A stretch of DNA of 64,000 nucleotides from Planctomycetota bacterium (GTDB lineage Bacteria; Planctomycetota; Phycisphaerae; UBA1845; PWPN01): NCBI GenBank assembly GCA_022711465.1, contig JAKLEZ010000002.1, forward strand, positions 186,001 to 250,000, in the 5' to 3' direction. The position numbers and the translations under genes are program-made. Below the pieces are notes generated by a model that was not told the origin of the DNA, did not search any database, and worked only from the letters and a program-made list of their open reading frames with translations. The stretch's first letter is position 1. The number at the start of each line of letters is the position of its first letter. This document shows positions 1-7,870 of this stretch, piece after piece.

Positions 1-21
1 CGTACCCGGATCGGACCGGCG

Positions 22-1446
22 CTAGAAGTACAGATCGCGTTCGTCGCTCTTGCCGATCCGGCCAATGGCTTCCATCAGTTGCTTCTTCACCTTGCCGTCG
101 GGCATCTTGGCGATCTCGGCGGCGATCGCCTTCTCGCCGGCGGCCCTGGTCTCCGGGGTGGCGTAGTCTACCAGGTACTCCATCAGCGTGGTCAGGGCGT
201 TCGGGGTGCAGAAGCGCTGGATGAACCCTGGGATGGCGAATTCCATGAAGTGCTCGCCGGTTCGCCCGAGGCGATAGCACGACGTGCAGAAGCTGGGGAG
301 GTAGCCGTCCAGCAGCAGCTCGCGCATGACCTGGTCCAGCGGCCGGATGTCGCCGAGCTCGAACTGCTCGCGTTCCATGCACTGGGTATCGCCCGCCTCG
401 GTGTAGCCTCCGAGCTCGATCCGCGATCCGGCGTCGATCTGCGACACGCCGAATCCCAGGGCCTCCTTGCGAAAAGCCGGCGATTCGCGGGCGGTCAGGA
501 TCATTCCGGTGTAGGGCACAGCCAGGCGCAGGATGGCGATCGCCCGTTTGAAGTCATGGTCGCTGACCGCCCAGGGCGAATCCAGGGCGACGCCGGCGGC
601 CGGGCGGAGACGAGGGAAGCTGATGGTATGCGGCCCGACGCCGTAGGTGTGCTGCAGATGAAGCCCATGAGTGACCAGGCCCATCACTTCGAACCGCCAG
701 TCGTACAGGCCGAAGAGGGCCCCGATTCCGACGTCATCGATTCCCGCTTCCATCGCCCGGCTGAGTCCATCGAGGCGGTAGAGGTAGTCGCCCTTGCGGG
801 TCGAGGACGGATGCAGGCGGGCGTATGTCCCGTGGTGATAGGTCTCCTGGAAGATCTGGTAGGTGCCGATTCCTGAGTTCTTGATGGTGCGAAAACCGGC
901 TACATCCATCGGGGCGGCGTTGATGTTGACCCGGCGTATCTCCCCGTGGCCCACGCGGATCTCATAGACCAGCCGGACGCACTCGGCGATGAAATCGGCG
1001 TTGTAGCGGGGGTGTTCGCCGAAGACCAGAATGAGCCGCTTGTGTCCCTTTCGTTCCAGGGCTTCGACCTGGGCGCGGATCTCGGAGTGATCCAGTGATC
1101 GCCGAACGACCTCGCGGTTGGATCGCTTGAATGCGCAGTAGGCGCAGTCGTTCACACAGTCGTTGCCGATGTACAGGGGGGCAAAGAGCACGATGCGGTT
1201 GCCGTACACGTCGCGTTTGAGCTGCCGGGCAGTCTCGAAGATCTGCTCGGTCAGTTCCGGGTCGGAGGCGTTGAGCAACACCGCGGTTTCGTCGACGGTC
1301 AACGGTTGTTTCGACAGGCTCTTGGCGATCAGCTCGCGGACGTGTACCGGATCTGGACGACGGGTGTCCAACAGGTAGTGCAGGGTGTCATCGTTGACGA
1401 AATCGGTTGCCCGATCGCTCAACGTCATTTCGGCCATCGCGCGCAT
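22..1446 (-). CDS. hydG: [FeFe]-hydrogenase H-cluster maturase HydG
   Basis: Radical-SAM tyrosine lyase that supplies the CO and CN ligands (as an Fe-CO-CN synthon) for the hydrogenase H-cluster. The 474-residue product has the radical-SAM CX3CX2C motif at C97, C101 and C104, and the C-terminal CX2CX22C motif (C387, C390, C413) that binds the auxiliary cluster and separates HydG from the related ThiH. Length matches the family. The frame stays open upstream to 1758, but that stretch overlaps hydE and does not look like HydG. The ATG at 1446 has an AGGATGG-type ribosome site just upstream and lies 20 bp after the hydE stop. Last gene of the hydrogenase operon inside the window; hydF, the third maturase, may lie beyond the left edge. 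Confidence 0.95.
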   Translation of the reverse strand: MRAMAEMTLSDRATDFVNDDTLHYLLDTRRPDPVHVRELIAKSLSKQPLTVDETAVLLNASDPELTEQIFETARQLKRDVYGNRIVLFAPLYIGNDCVNDCAYCAFKRSNREVVRRSLDHSEIRAQVEALERKGHKRLILVFGEHPRYNADFIAECVRLVYEIRVGHGEIRRVNINAAPMDVAGFRTIKNSGIGTYQIFQETYHHGTYARLHPSSTRKGDYLYRLDGLSRAMEAGIDDVGIGALFGLYDWRFEVMGLVTHGLHLQHTYGVGPHTISFPRLRPAAGVALDSPWAVSDHDFKRAIAILRLAVPYTGMILTARESPAFRKEALGFGVSQIDAGSRIELGGYTEAGDTQCMEREQFELGDIRPLDQVMRELLLDGYLPSFCTSCYRLGRTGEHFMEFAIPGFIQRFCTPNALTTLMEYLVDYATPETRAAGEKAIAAEIAKMPDGKVKKQLMEAIGRIGKSDERDLYF

Positions 1447-1466
1447 AGCGCCATCCTCCGTTTGGG

Positions 1467-2540
1467 TCAGCCCGGATCGGCCGGGGTGGACCGATGCCGG
1501 TGACTCGCGGAATCCCCTCGTCCCGAGCCGACTTCCCTGCCGATCGCCGCGATGCGATGGGAGAGGCAATGATGGCAATCCTCGGCTCGTTCCTGGATGC
1601 AGGCTTTGGACGGATAGATCTCGTAAAGCCGCCTGTATTCTAGGGGGGTGAGGTTGGGCATGACCACATTGGCCCCACGTTGCAGGCCAAGCTCGCGGCC
1701 TTCTTCCTTGTTGACGGTGGCCAGGGCGGTGGTGCTTGGGATGTTCGCCTTTGGGCATACCAGGCGAGCGAGGGCCACGACCTTGTAGGTCATCTCCTCG
1801 CTGTTGGGTACCTGCTCGCCCGGGGGGGCGGCCAGTCGGTCGCCGAATTGCCCCAGCGGTGTCGCCGGATGCGGCAGGTAAGGTCCGACGCCGATCATGT
1901 CCAGTCGCAGCTGCCGGAACAGCTCGATGTCGTTGGCCAGATCGTCGTAGGTTTGGCCGGGAATGCCGATCATCACCCCGCTGCCGACTTCATAGCCCAA
2001 CTCCCGCAGCTGGTGCAGGATGGCGATGCGGTCGGAGTGCCGGCCGGGCAGCGAGGGGTGGATCTTGTCGAACAGTTCCCGGTTGGAGGTCTCGAAACGC
2101 AGCAGATAGCGGTCGGCCCCGGCCTCTCGCCAGCAGGCCAGATCGTCTCTGCCTCGTTCGCCGAGGCTGAGCGTCACCGCCAGGGGGGTCTCGCTCTTGA
2201 CGCGGCGGACAACCGAGGCCATCCACCGGGTGGAGGTCTCTTCGTCCTCCCCGGATTGCAGGACCAGCGTCCCGTAACCGAAGCGAACGGCCTGATGGGC
2301 GCTGGCGAGGATGCCGTCCGCGGTCATGCGGTAGCGGGCGATGACTTCGTTTCCCAGGCGCAGGCCGCAATAGCCGCAGGAACGGACGCAGTGGTTCGAG
2401 AACTCAACCAGCCCTCGAAGGTGGACCTGATCCCCGACGCTGTCGCGGCGTACCTGGTCGGCCTGTTGCCACAGTTCGGCGAGCCGCCGGGGGTCATCCT
2501 CCCGCAGCCACTGCAGGATGTGTTGTCGTGTGATCTCCAT
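1467..2540 (-). CDS. hydE: [FeFe]-hydrogenase H-cluster maturase HydE
   Basis: Radical-SAM enzyme of the BioB-like family needed with HydG and HydF to build the H-cluster azadithiolate bridge. The 357-residue product carries the CX3CX2C cluster motif at C51, C55 and C58 (CVRSCGYCG), followed by a TIM-barrel sequence typical of HydE, including the late segment ANIPSTTALATV. The ATG at 2540 is chosen because it begins a normal HydE N-terminus (MEITRQHI); the frame is open to 2621 but the extra residues look non-coding. The start overlaps the end of the receiver/histidine-kinase gene by 47 bp, so translation is probably coupled. A C-terminal tail after the barrel is short and polar. Confidence 0.94.
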   Translation of the reverse strand: MEITRQHILQWLREDDPRRLAELWQQADQVRRDSVGDQVHLRGLVEFSNHCVRSCGYCGLRLGNEVIARYRMTADGILASAHQAVRFGYGTLVLQSGEDEETSTRWMASVVRRVKSETPLAVTLSLGERGRDDLACWREAGADRYLLRFETSNRELFDKIHPSLPGRHSDRIAILHQLRELGYEVGSGVMIGIPGQTYDDLANDIELFRQLRLDMIGVGPYLPHPATPLGQFGDRLAAPPGEQVPNSEEMTYKVVALARLVCPKANIPSTTALATVNKEEGRELGLQRGANVVMPNLTPLEYRRLYEIYPSKACIQERAEDCHHCLSHRIAAIGREVGSGRGDSASHRHRSTPADPG

Positions 2541-3675
2541 CGGTTGGTATCGCGGACTGCCGGCTGAGCCGGATGGTAAACGTGCTGCCGACGTCGGGGG
2601 TACTGGCCACCGTGGCCGCACCGCCGTACAGCATCGCGAGTTTCTTCACGATCGACAGCCCCAGGCCGCTGCCGAGAACGTTCTTGGTCTTGCGGTTCTT
2701 GATGCGGACGAAGTCGTTGAACAGCTTGCCCGCCTCCTCCTCGGTCATGCCGATGCCTGTATCGGACACGGTGAGGATCTCGAAATCGCCGTCCTGGGCG
2801 AGGGTAACGTCCACTCGTCCGCCGTCCCGGTTGTACTTCACCGCGTTGGAGACCAGGTTGTTGAGAATAATCTCGATCTCGCCGCGGTCGGCGGACATGA
2901 TCTGCGTTTTTTGGGCATGCAGCTCGATGGTGATCCCCCGGGCTGCGGCGTCCGGGCGGAGTGTCTCGATCGAGGTGCGAGCCACCTGGGCCAGATCGAC
3001 CTCGACCAGCTCGCGTCTCTTCTGGCCGGACTCGATTCGGGTCAGGTCGAGGAGGTCGTAGATCAGCTTCTTCATCGCCTCGGAGCGCACCAGGCACCGC
3101 TGGATCATTCGATCGATCGCGCCCGGGTCGCTGCGGAACTTCGGGTCTCCCAGGATTTTCAGGTAGCCCTCGATTGCTCCCAGGGGTGCCTTCAGCTCGT
3201 GGGCCAGCACGGAGATGAACTGGAAGCGGACCTGGCGTTTCTCGCGGGCGAGGGTTCGGGCCTGCCGCTGGGCCATCAGGTGGCTGGCGACCTTGCGAAT
3301 GGTGTCCTTCAACTCGGTCGGAGTGAACGGCTTGGCGATGAAATCAAACGCCCCGCGCTTGGTTGCGGTCACCGCGGTCTCGAGGGAAGCGTAGGCGGTG
3401 ACCATGACGGTGAGCATGTCGCGCTCCTGGTGGGCGAGGGCGTCCAGCACGTCGAGTCCGGTCATGCCGCCCATCTTGAAATCCAGGAGCAGAATGTCCG
3501 GCGGGCTCTGGGCGATCTTTTCCAGGGCCTCCTCGCCGCTGGCGGCCTGTTCCACGACGAAGCCGACCTCGCCATCGACCTCGGGAAGCCGCACCCTGTA
3601 CACGGACAGGGCGCGTTCAACTGCTCGGCGCATCTCGCGCTCGTCGTCCGTCACCAGGAGTTTCAGGTTTTCCAT
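2494..3675 (-). CDS. Receiver-histidine kinase hybrid (REC-HisKA-HATPase)
   Basis: Soluble 393-residue signalling protein with no membrane segment. Residues 1-125 form a receiver domain with the phospho-acceptor D65 (LLLDFKMGG), T93 and K115. A dimerisation/phospho-acceptor domain follows with H159 in VLAHELKAP, then an ATPase domain with an N box near N272 (NNLVSNAVKYN), G1 box DTGIGM (305-310) and G2 box GSGLGLS (335-341). The order receiver-then-kinase means it can receive phosphate from an upstream kinase and change its own kinase activity. It sits between the stand-alone response regulator and hydE in the hydrogenase operon, so it is probably a node in an H2- or redox-responsive relay. 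ATG at 3675 preferred; a TTG at 3705 is an in-frame alternative. Confidence 0.88.
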   Translation of the reverse strand: MENLKLLVTDDEREMRRAVERALSVYRVRLPEVDGEVGFVVEQAASGEEALEKIAQSPPDILLLDFKMGGMTGLDVLDALAHQERDMLTVMVTAYASLETAVTATKRGAFDFIAKPFTPTELKDTIRKVASHLMAQRQARTLAREKRQVRFQFISVLAHELKAPLGAIEGYLKILGDPKFRSDPGAIDRMIQRCLVRSEAMKKLIYDLLDLTRIESGQKRRELVEVDLAQVARTSIETLRPDAAARGITIELHAQKTQIMSADRGEIEIILNNLVSNAVKYNRDGGRVDVTLAQDGDFEILTVSDTGIGMTEEEAGKLFNDFVRIKNRKTKNVLGSGLGLSIVKKLAMLYGGAATVASTPDVGSTFTIRLSRQSAIPTDGDHTTTHPAVAAGG

Positions 3676-3682
3676 GGCCGGC

Positions 3683-4069
3683 TCACTTGTGGAGTAGTCG
3701 ATCAATTTCGCGCTGAAGCTGCTCGAAGCGGATGGGTTTGTCCAGTACCGCGTCGGCCTTGATCCAGGAGCGCTCTTCCTGGGTCGAGGCGTCGAAATCG
3801 ATGCCCGTCTCGCTGGCCACCGCGGTCACCAGGATGACCGGAATGGACGCGTCCGCTTTCTTGATGGCATGGCAGAGCCGGAAGCCGTCGTCGAAGTTCT
3901 CCATCATCAGATCGACGACTGCCAGATCCGGTTTCCGCTTGCCGAGCAGCTCGCGAGCGGCGTCGACCGACTCGGCGGTCGTCACCTCGAACCCGGCGGC
4001 CTCGAGTTGGGCCTGGGTCTGGGCGAGGTAATCAATGTCATCATCCACCACGAGAATCTTCGTTGCCAT
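3683..4069 (-). CDS. Single-domain response regulator (CheY-like)
   Basis: A 128-residue receiver domain without an output domain. Key residues are the acidic pair D9/D10, phospho-acceptor D53 (VVDLMM), T82 and K111 (LDKPI). There is a short insertion rich in acidic and polar residues between T82 and K111 (DFDASTQEERSW). It lies between the sensory hydrogenase-kinase gene and the receiver-kinase gene, so the simplest reading is a shuttle that carries phosphate from one kinase to the other or to a distant output protein. No DNA-binding domain is encoded in this operon apart from Rex. Confidence 0.9.
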   Translation of the reverse strand: MATKILVVDDDIDYLAQTQAQLEAAGFEVTTAESVDAARELLGKRKPDLAVVDLMMENFDDGFRLCHAIKKADASIPVILVTAVASETGIDFDASTQEERSWIKADAVLDKPIRFEQLQREIDRLLHK

Positions 4070-4116
4070 CGTCGCATTCCTCGGGCACCGGTTCGCGGGA
4101 ATCCGGCGCCGTCACT

Positions 4117-6123
4117 CTAGCCTCTGGCCGCCTGTCGAGGCAGCACCACGGTGAAAGTCGTCCCCGTCGGCCCTTTGGCCGGCTGATGGTTCGATTCCAG
4201 GCTGATCTGGCCACGGTGCATCTTCACGATGCCGTAGGTCACCGCCAGACCCAGTCCGGTGCCCTTGCCCACGCCCTTCGTGGTGAAGAACGGGTCGAAA
4301 ATCTTGGCCCGGTTCTCTTCGCTGATGCCGACGCCGGTGTCGGCCACCTTGAGCCGGACGTTTTTCTCGTCGCCGCCGGTCTGGATGGTCAGCGTGCCGC
4401 CCTCGGGCATGGCCGCCTGGGCATTGCTGACCAGGTTGGTCAGGATCTGGGCGATCTGGTCCCGATCCACGTCGGCGTTTTCTTCCTCGTGCTCGTGTTC
4501 CACCCGCAGGGTGACATTCTCCGGCACCACCAGCGTTCGAACCACCCGATCGACCAGTTCATGGAAGTCGGTCGAAGCGAGCGTCACCTTGTTCTGTCGG
4601 GCGAAGTGCAGCAGGCCGGAGACGATCTTCTTGCAGCGGTCGGCGTTTTCCACGATCGTCTGCAGGTCTTCGCGGCTCTTGCCGTCCTTGCCGATCTCTT
4701 CCAGGAGCAGGTGGGCGAACATGATCACCACACCCAGGGGGTTATTGAGCTCGTGGGCGATGCCCGCGGCCAGCTGCCCCATGCTGGCCAGTTTCTCTGA
4801 GTGTGTGAGGGCCTCGCGAGCGCTGGCCAGCTCCTGGTGCGAGATGGCCAGCTTGTCCACCACTCTCCGCAGGCGGTCGATGGTGTAGGGCAGACACATC
4901 TCGCTTTCGGCGAGGCCCTTGTGGATCGCCACCGCGTGCTCGCGACAGGTTTCGTATCCGCAGGCCCCGCAGTTCAGTTCGTCCTCCGGGCGGCGCTTGC
5001 CGATCCGCTCCAGGATCGCCTGGAGCTCGACCAGCGAAGGTGACGCCACCCGCTGGTCGTTGACCTGGTAGACGCGGCTCAAGTCCAGGTTGGCGAACCG
5101 GGCCAGCTCGGCCTTCGCCGCCTCCGGGTCGAGCGTCTTCAGCCGGTGCCGCACGTAGTGGCTCACGCACGACCGGCGATTGAACAGCGGCAGCTGGCTG
5201 CTCATCCCGGCGCCCATGATGCAGCCCTTGCAGCACAGCACCTCGAGCAGCCGGGCGTCCAGATCTCCCGCCTCGAACTCCTTGATCGCGTCCACGAAGC
5301 CGTCCCGGCCGTCCGCCGAAACCACTTCTCCGACGGCCAGATCCTCGCTCATGCCGGCGGCCTGGAGCATGCCCCGGCTGATCGCGAACAGGGCCCCGGT
5401 GCCCGCGTGAGGCGGATCGAACTCCGATCCGTTCACCGACAGCGGGCTGACTCCGTGCAGGCGGAGCATGGCCCGCAGTTCCACGAAGGTCAGGACGGCA
5501 TCGACCTCGCCCTCGACCTCCTGCGTCCCGGCCTCGCCCTTCTTGGCGATGCACGGCCCGATGAACACCACCTTCAGCTCGGAGCCGTGCAGGTGCCGGA
5601 GAGCCCGGGCGGTGGCGATCATCGGCGAGACGATTGGGGCCAGCGATCCCACCAGGTTGGGATGGTATCGCTCCACGTAGCCCACGATTGCCGGGCAACT
5701 CGTGGCAATGTACCGCCGGCTTTGGTCTGCCTCAAAGAGCCGCCGGTAACGATCGGCCACCAGGTCTGCGCCGAAGGCCGTCTCTACGACCAGCTGGAAG
5801 CCAAGCGACCGAAGCATGCCGACCAGCCGGCGGTATTCGATGTCGTCGAACTCCGCTGGGAAGCTCGGAGCCAGGCAGGCGGCCACCTTCGCCCCGCTCG
5901 CCAGCAGGGCGTCGACGGCCGGGATGCTGGTCTGGACCTGTTTGGCATTCTGGCTGCACACCCGTACACAGTTGCCGCACCCGATGCACCGTTCGTGGAG
6001 CACTTCCGCCTGGCCCTCGGTGATTCGAATGGCCTTGGCGGGACATTCGCGCACGCACGTGTAGCAGACGCGACAGTGCTCCCGAATGGTGGTGACGAGC
6101 GGAATGTCATCCGTGTGCCGCAA
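4117..6123 (-). CDS. Putative sensory [FeFe]-hydrogenase fused to histidine kinase
   Basis: A 668-residue cytoplasmic protein. Residues 10-60 hold a two-cluster ferredoxin domain (C17, C20, C23, C27; C46, C49, C52, C56). Residues 75-330 are an iron-hydrogenase large-subunit domain with H-cluster loops TSCPAIV (C143), GPCIAKKGE (C191) and a CCKGC loop (C297, C298, C301). Next is a four-cysteine Fe-S module (C385, C388, C393, C410), then HisKA (H457 in GIAHELNNP) and an ATPase domain (DTGVGI 595-600, GTGLGLA 621-627). All four H-cluster ligand cysteines appear present, but loop 1 differs from the catalytic TSC[CS]PGW. This matches the histidine-kinase-linked sensory [FeFe]-hydrogenases (group C type). 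The start is TTG at 6123, supported by GAGGA seven bases upstream and by lack of any internal ATG before the first cluster. Confidence 0.9.
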   Translation of the reverse strand: MRHTDDIPLVTTIREHCRVCYTCVRECPAKAIRITEGQAEVLHERCIGCGNCVRVCSQNAKQVQTSIPAVDALLASGAKVAACLAPSFPAEFDDIEYRRLVGMLRSLGFQLVVETAFGADLVADRYRRLFEADQSRRYIATSCPAIVGYVERYHPNLVGSLAPIVSPMIATARALRHLHGSELKVVFIGPCIAKKGEAGTQEVEGEVDAVLTFVELRAMLRLHGVSPLSVNGSEFDPPHAGTGALFAISRGMLQAAGMSEDLAVGEVVSADGRDGFVDAIKEFEAGDLDARLLEVLCCKGCIMGAGMSSQLPLFNRRSCVSHYVRHRLKTLDPEAAKAELARFANLDLSRVYQVNDQRVASPSLVELQAILERIGKRRPEDELNCGACGYETCREHAVAIHKGLAESEMCLPYTIDRLRRVVDKLAISHQELASAREALTHSEKLASMGQLAAGIAHELNNPLGVVIMFAHLLLEEIGKDGKSREDLQTIVENADRCKKIVSGLLHFARQNKVTLASTDFHELVDRVVRTLVVPENVTLRVEHEHEEENADVDRDQIAQILTNLVSNAQAAMPEGGTLTIQTGGDEKNVRLKVADTGVGISEENRAKIFDPFFTTKGVGKGTGLGLAVTYGIVKMHRGQISLESNHQPAKGPTGTTFTVVLPRQAARG

Positions 6124-6133
6124 TCCGTTGTCC

Positions 6134-7855
6134 TCAGCCTACCACTTCGCGTTTGTGATAGTGGGTGTGCAGCAGGTGATGGCTTTTTTCACCCAGCGGC
6201 GCGCCCAGATACTCCTTGTAGAGCCGTTTGATGGACTCGTTGGCGTGCGAAGTCCTGATCGGCTCGTTTCGATCGATATTGTACAGTGCCTGCATCCGGG
6301 CTCGAACCGCGTCGGTGTCGGTGCTGGTCGGCTGGCCGCCGCCCGCGATGCAGCCGCCGGGGCAGGTCATGACCTCGATGAAGTGCAGATCACGACGGCC
6401 GTCGCGGATTTCGTTCAGCAGCCGAGCCGCGTTGCCCAGGCCGCTGACCACGGCGACGCCGATGTCCATGCCGTCGACATTGACACGGGCCTCCTTGGTG
6501 CCCTTGAGGCCGCGCACCGCCTGGACCTTCAGATCAGCCATTTCCTTGCCGGTGATGAGATGGTACGCCGTACGGATGGCCGCCTCCATCACGCCGCCGG
6601 TCGCTCCAAAGAGCTTGCCGGCCGTGCTCCGCTCGCCGAACGGCGTATCCGCCGGCTCAGGTGCCAGGGACTCGAGGTCGATGCCGCGCATGCGGATCAT
6701 GCGGGCCAGTTCGCGGGTGGTGAGAACCGCGTCAACGTCCGCGATCTCATTATGGCCCATCTCGGGACGCCGGGCCTCGAACTTCTTGGCCGTGCATGGC
6801 ATGATCGAGACGCTGAAGATCTTCTTCGGGTCGATCCCTTCCCGCTGGGCGAAGAAGGATTTGATGACCGCCCCCATCATCTGCTGCGGACTCTTGCAGG
6901 TTGAGACGTTCTCGAGGAAATCGGGGAAGGTCTGCTCGACGAACTTGATCCAGCCGGGTGAGCAACTGGTCAGCATGGGAAGCTTGCCCCCGTTCTTCAC
7001 CCGGTGCACCAGCTCAGAAGCCTCCTCCATGATGGTCAGGTCGGCGCTGAACGAGGTGTCGAACACCCGTTTGAAGCCGAGCTGCCGGAGAGCGGTGACC
7101 ATCGCTCCGCAAATGTCCGTGCCGGGCTTCACGCCGAACTCCTCGGCCAGCGAGACCGAGACCGACGGAGCATGCTGGACGACGACGAACATGTTCGCGT
7201 CCTTGAGGGCCTCGGTGACCTCCTTGATGCTGCTCTGCTCGCGGAGGGCGCCGGTCGGGCAGATCATGATGCATTGCCCGCAGTTGATGCAGCTCGAGAT
7301 ATTGAGCCCTTGCTCGAACGCCGTGCCGACCCGGGTCTTGCTGCCCCGGCCGACGAAGTCGATGGCCGAGACGGCCTGGACCTCTTCGCAGACCCGCACG
7401 CACTTGCCGCACAGGATGCACTTCTCCGGATCGCGGACGATGGAGGGGCTGGACAGGTCGACGTTGGCCTGGCTCCGCCGGCCCTGGTAGCGCCGGTCTC
7501 GGACCCCCAGTTCGGCGGCCAAGTCCTGGAGTTGGCAGTTGTTGTTTCGCACGCAGTAGAGGCAGTCGTCCGGATGGTTGGCCAGAAGCAGCTCGACGAT
7601 GGTCTTGCGGGCTCGAACCGCCCGGGGCGAGTGCGTCTGGACCTTCATGCCCTCGACCACCGGGGTCGCACAGCTGGGTTGCAGGTTGGGCCGGCCTTCG
7701 ACTTCGACGTCGCACATCCGGCAGGCGCCGCTGGGCGGCAGCCCGTCGATATGGCACAGGGTCGGCACCTTGATCCCGGCCCGGCGCAGGGTGGCCAGCA
7801 GCATTTCACCAGGTTCCGCCTGGACCTTCTTGTTATTGACTTCGATCGTAATCAC
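6134..7855 (-). CDS. hydA: NAD-linked [FeFe]-hydrogenase catalytic subunit HydA (HndD-like)
   Basis: Catalytic subunit (573 residues) of a trimeric HydABC-type enzyme that makes or uses H2 with NADH and probably ferredoxin. Residues 1-75 are a [2Fe-2S] domain (C34, C45, C48, C62). A His-Cys3 cluster follows (H94, C98, C101, C107), then two [4Fe-4S] clusters (C146-C156 and C189-C199). The H-cluster domain has TSCSPGW (296-302), MPCTAKKFE (352-360) and a loop ending in CIAGGG (494-507). A small C-terminal iron-hydrogenase subunit domain ends the protein (KRLYKEYLG). Serine replaces the second cysteine of the common TSCCP loop. The start is GTG at 7855 with GAGGA eight bases upstream, 15 bp after the hydB stop. 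Confidence 0.96.
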   Translation of the reverse strand: MITIEVNNKKVQAEPGEMLLATLRRAGIKVPTLCHIDGLPPSGACRMCDVEVEGRPNLQPSCATPVVEGMKVQTHSPRAVRARKTIVELLLANHPDDCLYCVRNNNCQLQDLAAELGVRDRRYQGRRSQANVDLSSPSIVRDPEKCILCGKCVRVCEEVQAVSAIDFVGRGSKTRVGTAFEQGLNISSCINCGQCIMICPTGALREQSSIKEVTEALKDANMFVVVQHAPSVSVSLAEEFGVKPGTDICGAMVTALRQLGFKRVFDTSFSADLTIMEEASELVHRVKNGGKLPMLTSCSPGWIKFVEQTFPDFLENVSTCKSPQQMMGAVIKSFFAQREGIDPKKIFSVSIMPCTAKKFEARRPEMGHNEIADVDAVLTTRELARMIRMRGIDLESLAPEPADTPFGERSTAGKLFGATGGVMEAAIRTAYHLITGKEMADLKVQAVRGLKGTKEARVNVDGMDIGVAVVSGLGNAARLLNEIRDGRRDLHFIEVMTCPGGCIAGGGQPTSTDTDAVRARMQALYNIDRNEPIRTSHANESIKRLYKEYLGAPLGEKSHHLLHTHYHKREVVG

Positions 7856-7870
7856 CGAATGATCCTCGCC

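Noticed and set aside
1447..1758. A longer HydG starting at 1758
   Set aside because: The extra 104 residues overlap hydE out of frame and do not resemble HydG. The ATG at 1446 has a ribosome site and gives the usual length.
4117..6123. A second catalytic hydrogenase
   Set aside because: Loop 1 lacks the catalytic SPGW/CPGW form and the protein is fused to a complete histidine kinase, so a sensor role fits better.
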